Shown here one piece after another: positions 6,509 to 10,966 of a DNA stretch of 10,966 nucleotides. The stretch is from an uncultured Peptococcaceae bacterium. GTDB taxonomy: Bacteria; Bacillota; Peptococcia; Peptococcales; Peptococcaceae. Positions within the stretch are counted from its first letter, which is position 1. The number at the start of each line of letters is the position of its first letter. The translations under genes were made by a program, and so were the position numbers. Below the pieces are notes generated by a model. The model saw nothing but the letters and a program-made list of their open reading frames with translations, searched no databases and was not told the origin of the DNA. The stretch is taken from NCBI GenBank assembly GCA_900556545.1, contig USPE01000043.1:1-10966 (forward strand). The letters are read 5' to 3'.

Positions 6509-6601
6509 ATGCTTACCCTCGCTCAATCGTTTATTGCATTCCATTTTTTGATATAAGCAGATATCATTCTCAAAATTATTTTTCGTAATACCTATCTTAT
6601 C

Positions 6602-6630
6602 ATTATATTCATAATAGCACACTTTATCCA
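6602..6630 (-). promoter_or_regulatory. Candidate degV promoter
   Basis: On the minus strand TGGATA (6625-6630, 4/6) and a perfect TATAAT (6602-6607) are 17 bases apart. The predicted start near 6595 leaves a leader of about 87 bases to the chosen ATG and supports that start over the upstream in-frame ATG at 6631. A second possible -10, TATTAT with an upstream TG, lies a few bases earlier. No clear terminator separates tyrA from this site, so read-through from tyrA may add to degV expression. Confidence 0.55.
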
Positions 6631-6686
6631 AAAATAAAATATATTTTTTGTTTTTATAAACGTCACTTCACGCCTCAGCGCTCTTT

Positions 6687-7544
6687 TCACGATTCTTTAA
6701 TCGAATGCTCTAAACTCCATTCTTTTAAAATACGTCCCTCCCGCAATAAATTATGCAATGTTTCAGCATCTTTATTCTGCAAAGCATCCCTATATTGCTG
6801 CAATGCTTCTATAATTACATCTACTTCGTATAATAAGGCAGGCTGATTCATCAAAAATAACTCCGTCCACATATCTTCATTCAATTTGGCAACCCGCGTT
6901 AAATCTCTAAAACTGCCGGCGCTGAACCCACTTTCATTTTTTACTGTAGGACTTTTGATATAAGCATTGGATACCACATGGGCCAGCTGAGAAGTGAAGG
7001 CGATGGTTTTATCATGCTCCTGCGGTGTGGTATATACAATTCGACCAAATTTTAAATCCCGTGCCAGCTGCTCCACTGTTTTTTTGGCATCTTCCGGCAC
7101 ATCATCTATCGGTGTCAAAATCATACTGGCACCTTTATATAAATCCGGCAGCGAATAGGCAAAGCCTGAAAATTCTCTGCCTGCCATAGGATGGCAGCCA
7201 ATAAAAATGACGCCCCGTTCTTTCAGCACATCATGCACAGCGCTGACAATACTCTCTTTTACACCACCGGCATCAATAACAATACTGCCCGGACGAAAAT
7301 ACTGCTGATTTTCTAAAATAAAGTCTATAATTCCCTGCGGATGTAAACAAATAATAGACAAATCAGCCTGGCCAAGTTCCTCCGGTATAATGGCCTGGTC
7401 AATGGCATCAACATGCAGCGCCATCTGCACCGATTTGCTATTTAAATCCCGCCCCACACCAAGACAGGTATGGTGGGTATATGCTTTGATTGCTTTACAA
7501 AAAGAACCGCCAATCAATCCCAAACCTACTACTGCGATTTTCAT
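6687..7544 (-). CDS. tyrA: Prephenate dehydrogenase
   Basis: Oxidative decarboxylation of prephenate to 4-hydroxyphenylpyruvate with NAD, the committed step to tyrosine. It has 285 residues: a Rossmann domain with GLGLIGGS (7-14), a helical dimerisation domain, and no C-terminal ACT domain or fused chorismate mutase. Active-site blocks seen are CHPMAGRE with H118, SQLAHV with H189 (in the region that reads SxLPH in well-studied TyrA proteins), and FRDLTR (212-217) with arginines expected to bind the substrate carboxylate. The ATG has GAGGTGA seven bases upstream. The gene stands alone rather than in a shikimate operon, between argD and degV, with its own candidate promoter. Arogenate dehydrogenase activity cannot be excluded from sequence. 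Confidence 0.94.
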   Translation of the reverse strand: MKIAVVGLGLIGGSFCKAIKAYTHHTCLGVGRDLNSKSVQMALHVDAIDQAIIPEELGQADLSIICLHPQGIIDFILENQQYFRPGSIVIDAGGVKESIVSAVHDVLKERGVIFIGCHPMAGREFSGFAYSLPDLYKGASMILTPIDDVPEDAKKTVEQLARDLKFGRIVYTTPQEHDKTIAFTSQLAHVVSNAYIKSPTVKNESGFSAGSFRDLTRVAKLNEDMWTELFLMNQPALLYEVDVIIEALQQYRDALQNKDAETLHNLLREGRILKEWSLEHSIKES

Positions 7545-7682
7545 GCTTTTGTCACCTCGTTAAGATCTCCAATCTGACTCTGTTTTAAAATCGGCTATGA
7601 ACCAGATTGCTGTCCATATAATCTTTGTATAGACTCTTTTGCACATCTCTTTTAATATATAATATCGGTATTTACGGTTAGT

Positions 7683-7711
7683 AGTTTAATATAGAACAGT
7701 GTATTTGGCAA
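7683..7711 (-). promoter_or_regulatory. Candidate tyrA promoter
   Basis: On the minus strand TTGCCA (7706-7711, 5/6) is followed after 17 bases by TAAACT (7683-7688, 4/6). The predicted start near 7676 gives a leader of about 130 bases. It lies downstream of the arg terminator, as an independent tyrA promoter should. Other -10-like AT words occur nearby, so the exact start is uncertain. Confidence 0.45.
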
Positions 7712-7855
7712 CCATTTTCAGCCAACTCATCTATGCTCACTTTTTACATTGGGCATTGATATTTCTATAGTGCCATTTTGATTTTCTTTCTATACTGTTG
7801 TCTGTTTTTTATCCGGTCATTTTTATGGTAAAAAAACAAGCATGCTCGTTTTTCT

Positions 7856-7905
7856 AAAAAAGCTGTCTGCATACTGATTATCACCTATCAGTTACACAGA
7901 CAGCT
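7856..7905 (-). terminator. arg operon terminator
   Basis: The arms 7861-7878 and 7887-7905 pair over AGCTGTCTG and ACTGAT with a small internal bulge (three against four bases) and an eight-base loop. On the minus strand the stem runs directly into six T. It lies 86 bases after the argD stop codon and separates the arginine operon from tyrA. Confidence 0.9.
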
Positions 7906-7990
7906 CTGCATTCATATTAAAATTTCTTTCTGTTCAGAAAGCCTTTCCCATTTTACGCCAGCACCATATGCCGTTTCCACATGCCAACAG

Positions 7991-9181
7991 TTATGCCTGT
8001 TCAACCAGGATTGGCTCTAATACAGCAATAAATTCATCAATCTGTTCTTTGCTGATAACCAGCGGCGGCACAAAACGCAGCACATGGTCTCCAATGCTGT
8101 TTACCAATACGCCCTGCTCCAGCAAACGGGCTGCCGCATCTTTGGCAGAACCGGTCAGTTCACAGCCAATCATCAGACCCATACCGCGCACTTCCTGAAT
8201 CATGCCGGAATGCCGCTCGGCAATGCCTTGCAGCTGCTCCCGAAAATACTGACCTACTTCCTGCACATTAGCTAAAAAGTCATCTTCCAACAAAATACTG
8301 CAAGCAGCAAACCCGGCAGCACTTGCAATCGGTGTACCGCCAAAGGTAGTAGCGTGATCACCCGGTTTAAAGCAATCAGCAACCTCTGTTTTGGCCACAA
8401 TAGCGCCCATAGGCACCCCATTGGCAATAGCTTTGGCCAGGGAAATAATGTCCGGCTCCAAGCCAAAATTCTGGAACGCAAAAGCTTTTCCGGTACGGCC
8501 TAGCCCTGTTTGTACTTCATCCAGAATCAGCAGAATATTGTGCTTGCGGCACAGTGCCTGCACGCCCTGCATATATTCCTTGCTTGGCACATGAATACCG
8601 CTTTCCCCTTGAATGGGCTCCAGCATGATGGCGCAGGTTTCCGGACGGATTTCTTTTTCCAGCGCTTCTAAATCGCCCAGCGGCACTGCCGAAAACCCTT
8701 CCGGCAAAGGACGGAATGCTTTTTGATATTTTTCCTGCGCAGTAGCTGCCAGCGAACCCAGTGTACGGCCATGAAAGGATTTCTGCATGGTGATGATATG
8801 ATATTTTTCACCGTTGCCCCATTTACGAGCCAGTTTTATAGCAGCTTCATTGGCCTCTGCGCCGCTGTTGCAGAAAAAGGCTTTGCCCAATCCGCTTTTT
8901 TCCACCAGCAGTTTGGCCAATTTCACCTGATTTTCAATCCAATATAGATTAGAGCAGTGCAGCAATTTTCCGCATTGCTCCTGAATTGCCTTGGTAACAG
9001 CGGGATGACTGTGTCCCAATGAGTTTACTGCAATGCCGGCCACCAAGTCCAAATAACGGTTGCCGTCCAAATCCCACACATAACAGCCTTCCCCTTTGTC
9101 TATCACAATAGGAAGCCGTCCATAGGTATTCATCACATATTTTTGTCCAGCTGCGATAACTTCTTCTGTAGACATGCTCAT
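7991..9181 (-). CDS. argD: Acetylornithine aminotransferase
   Basis: PLP-dependent class III aminotransferase transferring the amino group of glutamate to N-acetylglutamate-5-semialdehyde, giving N-acetylornithine. It has 396 residues, typical length. Motifs are NSGAEANE (105-112) for the cofactor phosphate, FHGRT (136-140), DEVQTGLGRTG with D221, the Schiff-base lysine K250 in SLAKAIANG, and TTFGGTP (278-284). It follows argB by seven bases. Two starts are possible: ATG at 9181 (AAGGAG ten bases upstream, inside the argB end) or ATG at 9175 (AGGAG eight bases upstream); the second has the more usual spacing, and the difference is two residues. Relatives such as ornithine or succinylornithine aminotransferase look alike, but the argJ-argB-argD context fixes the role. 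Confidence 0.96.
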   Translation of the reverse strand: MSMSTEEVIAAGQKYVMNTYGRLPIVIDKGEGCYVWDLDGNRYLDLVAGIAVNSLGHSHPAVTKAIQEQCGKLLHCSNLYWIENQVKLAKLLVEKSGLGKAFFCNSGAEANEAAIKLARKWGNGEKYHIITMQKSFHGRTLGSLAATAQEKYQKAFRPLPEGFSAVPLGDLEALEKEIRPETCAIMLEPIQGESGIHVPSKEYMQGVQALCRKHNILLILDEVQTGLGRTGKAFAFQNFGLEPDIISLAKAIANGVPMGAIVAKTEVADCFKPGDHATTFGGTPIASAAGFAACSILLEDDFLANVQEVGQYFREQLQGIAERHSGMIQEVRGMGLMIGCELTGSAKDAAARLLEQGVLVNSIGDHVLRFVPPLVISKEQIDEFIAVLEPILVEQA

Positions 9182-9188
9182 GGCTCCT

Positions 9189-10055
9189 CTACTCCTTTAC
9201 TACCATGGTACCGATACCTTCATCGGTAAATAATTCCAACAGCATACTATGTTCCAGACAACCGTCAACAATATGGGCGCTGTTGACACCGCCGCGGATT
9301 GCATCCATACAGCAATCTACTTTTGGAATCATACCGCCGCGAATAACGCCTTTCTTTTTGTAATCCTCCGCTTTGGCAAAATCCAAAATGGAAATTACGT
9401 TGTCATTATCGTCCTGCACGCCATTGATGTCGGTTAGCAGGAACATTTTATCTGCCTGCAGACTAGCCGCAATACTGCCGGCAGCAGAATCGGCATTGAT
9501 ATTATAAATCTGTCCGTCAGCGCCGCAGCCAATTGGTGAAATAACCGGAATGTAATCATGCTCAATGGCCTGATTGATTAAGTCTGTGTTAATGGCTTCC
9601 ACTTCGCCCACATAACCCAAGTCAATTTCTTCGCCATTCACTTCCATTTCTTTTTTCTGTGCCAGAATGGTACCGCCGTCTACACCGCTGATGCCCATTG
9701 CTTTGCCGCCCAGTTTCTGAATCATGGACACGATTTCCTGATTAATCTGACCAACCAGCACCATTTGGGCAATATCTACTGTTTCTTTATCTGTCACACG
9801 CAACCCATTGATAAATTCCGGCTGCCCGCCGTTTTTTTCCACCCAGTAGTTGATAGCAGGACCGCCGCCATGGACAATCACCGGATTGATACCAACAAAT
9901 TTCATTAACACAATATCAGAAATCACTTTTTCTTTCATGATATCGTTGGTCATAGCATGACCGCCGTATTTGATTACCACTGTTTTACCGGAAAATTTCT
10001 TAATATACGGTAATGCTTCCACCAATACTTGCGCTGTTTTCATTGCCTTTTCCAA
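9189..10055 (-). CDS. argB: Acetylglutamate kinase, TTG start
   Basis: Phosphorylates N-acetylglutamate with ATP, the second step to ornithine and usually the step inhibited by arginine. It has 288 residues of the amino-acid-kinase fold: KYGGHAM with the catalytic lysine, VHGGGPAI, ALPYIKKF in an N-terminal helix, NADSAAGSIAASL, GGMIPKV and ELFTDEGIGTMV. The N-terminal helix and the GIGT end are those of arginine-sensitive kinases, which fits a cyclic pathway with ArgJ. The start is TTG at 10053-10055, chosen because GGGAG lies eight bases upstream; the ATG four codons later (10043) has only a close AAGG. It lies 40 bases after argJ and seven before argD, clearly one operon. Confidence 0.96.
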   Translation of the reverse strand: MEKAMKTAQVLVEALPYIKKFSGKTVVIKYGGHAMTNDIMKEKVISDIVLMKFVGINPVIVHGGGPAINYWVEKNGGQPEFINGLRVTDKETVDIAQMVLVGQINQEIVSMIQKLGGKAMGISGVDGGTILAQKKEMEVNGEEIDLGYVGEVEAINTDLINQAIEHDYIPVISPIGCGADGQIYNINADSAAGSIAASLQADKMFLLTDINGVQDDNDNVISILDFAKAEDYKKKGVIRGGMIPKVDCCMDAIRGGVNSAHIVDGCLEHSMLLELFTDEGIGTMVVKE

Positions 10056-10095
10056 AAGATCAGCTCCCTATTCATCATTTGTTTTTTTATTGTTG

Positions 10096-10966
10096 TTAAC
10101 TTCTGTAGTCTGCATTTATTTTAACGTAATCATAGGTCAAATCGCAACCCCAAGCTGTAGCTTCTGCCTGACCAATATTAAATTTTACTAAAATTTTTAC
10201 TTTTTTCTGTTTTAAAGTTTCTGTAGCCTTTGCTTCATCAAATTCCAGCCCCATGCCATTCTGCGCTACCTGCACATCACCGATAAAGATATTCACTTTA
10301 TCCGGATCAAACTGCGCGCCGGAATAACCGGCTGCACAGGCAATACGGCCCCAGTTGGCATCATTGCCGTAAACAGCCGTTTTCACCAGACTGGACGCAA
10401 TGATCGCTTTGGCAGCCAATCGGGCATCTTCCATAGTAGCTGCTCCGGTAACGGTGCATTCAATCAATTTGGTAGCGCCCTCGCCATCACCGGCAATTTT
10501 TTGCGCCATAGCAATGCAAATCTCCCGCAGTGCCTGCTGGAAAACCGGAAAATCCGGACTATCCACCGTTAAAACATCATTGCCTGCCTGCCCGTTAGCC
10601 AAAATTACCACCATATCATTGGTGCTGGTATCCCCATCTACCGATACCATGTTGAAGCTGTCGTCAATATTGGTCTTAAATGCAGCCTGCAATGCTTGGT
10701 GGTCAATGTTGATATCCGTTGTGATAAAGCCCAGCATAGTAGCCATATTAGGGTGAATCATGCCGGACCCTTTAGCCATAGCGCCAATGGTGACCACTTT
10801 GCCGCCGATACGCAGCTGAACCGCCATTTCTTTACAAACGGTATCGGTAGTCATAATGGCTTTGGCTGCATCATGACCGCCGTCAGCATATAACGCCTTG
10901 GACACTTTGTCAATACCGGCTTTTACCTTATCCATCGGCAATGGCATCCCAATCACACCGGTAGAT
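10096..10966 (-). CDS. argJ: Glutamate N-acetyltransferase/amino-acid acetyltransferase ArgJ, 5' end missing
   Basis: Transfers the acetyl group of N-acetylornithine to glutamate, recycling it (cyclic pathway); some members also use acetyl-CoA. The open frame reaches the window edge with about 290 of roughly 400 residues, so the N-terminus and start are outside. The family's STGVIG segment sits at the edge. The autoprocessing site is plain: KGSGMIHPNMATML, with cleavage expected before the threonine encoded at 10738-10740, which becomes the nucleophile at the start of the beta chain. Other conserved blocks are DGDTSTNDM, GDGEGATK, AVYGNDANWGRI and the terminal YVKINADYR. The GTG at 10956 is internal and not a start. 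Whether the enzyme is mono- or bifunctional cannot be decided from this part. Confidence 0.96.
   Translation of the reverse strand, partial: STGVIGMPLPMDKVKAGIDKVSKALYADGGHDAAKAIMTTDTVCKEMAVQLRIGGKVVTIGAMAKGSGMIHPNMATMLGFITTDINIDHQALQAAFKTNIDDSFNMVSVDGDTSTNDMVVILANGQAGNDVLTVDSPDFPVFQQALREICIAMAQKIAGDGEGATKLIECTVTGAATMEDARLAAKAIIASSLVKTAVYGNDANWGRIACAAGYSGAQFDPDKVNIFIGDVQVAQNGMGLEFDEAKATETLKQKKVKILVKFNIGQAEATAWGCDLTYDYVKINADYRS

Larger units (their letters stand above)
7545..7990. other. argD-tyrA intergenic region
   Basis: No protein gene is seen. In minus-strand order it holds a small hairpin CTTTCTG/CAGAAAG at 7926-7941, the arg operon terminator, an imperfect palindrome centred on AGCATGCT (about 7829-7850), about 110 AT-rich bases with nothing recognisable, a candidate tyrA promoter, and a 130-base tyrA leader. 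The leader contains the inverted repeat CAATCTG (7570-7576) / CAGATTG (7603-7609) around 26 bases, just upstream of the ribosome binding site. The leader lacks the conserved T-box sequence and any terminator, so a tyrosine T-box is not supported. Confidence 0.6.

Noticed and set aside
6509..6631. 41-codon N-terminal extension of degV
   Set aside because: The candidate promoter lies within it, the family N-terminus begins at the downstream ATG, and that ATG has its own ribosome binding site.
7545..7676. Tyrosine T-box riboswitch in the tyrA leader
   Set aside because: The conserved T-box sequence and an antiterminator/terminator pair are both absent.
7829..7850. Imperfect palindrome around AGCATGCT as a second terminator
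   Set aside because: There is no room for a loop and the flanking A/T runs pair with one another; it may be a protein site but cannot be supported as a terminator.

Overview
The window reads as low-to-moderate GC Firmicutes DNA, in Clostridia or Negativicutes style; the exact lineage cannot be fixed from sequence alone. Every confident gene is on the minus strand, so transcription runs from high to low coordinates. Shine-Dalgarno sites are mostly strong AGGAGG-like motifs, and three minus-strand transcripts end in clear intrinsic terminators.

Reading in the direction of transcription, the right end (10966-7991) is an arginine biosynthesis operon, argJ (5' end outside the window) - argB - argD. 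It closes with a terminator at 7856-7905. Next come tyrA (prephenate dehydrogenase, 7544-6687) and degV (a fatty-acid-binding DegV/FakB-type protein, 6508-5675). Each has its own candidate promoter, and degV ends in a strong terminator at 5605-5657.

The left end (3969-1) is a nucleotide-sugar operon, manA - manC - gmd - rmd-like (3' end outside the window). It would convert fructose-6-phosphate to mannose-6-phosphate, mannose-1-phosphate to GDP-mannose, then GDP-4-keto-6-deoxymannose, and probably GDP-D-rhamnose for a surface polysaccharide. The phosphomannomutase needed between ManA and ManC is not in the window.

Between the two blocks lies about 1.5 kb (4105-5604) with no credible protein gene, unusual for such compact surroundings. 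It is not empty. It holds two or three copies of a degenerate repeat built on a 22-nt hairpin next to an A/T run, a 120-bp T/G-skewed low-complexity tract, a plus-strand promoter-like site followed about 160 bp later by a plus-strand terminator (candidate small RNA), and a minus-strand promoter-like site followed by a terminator just upstream of manA (candidate small RNA or attenuated leader). This gap is the least explained part of the window. The rest is ordinary metabolism.
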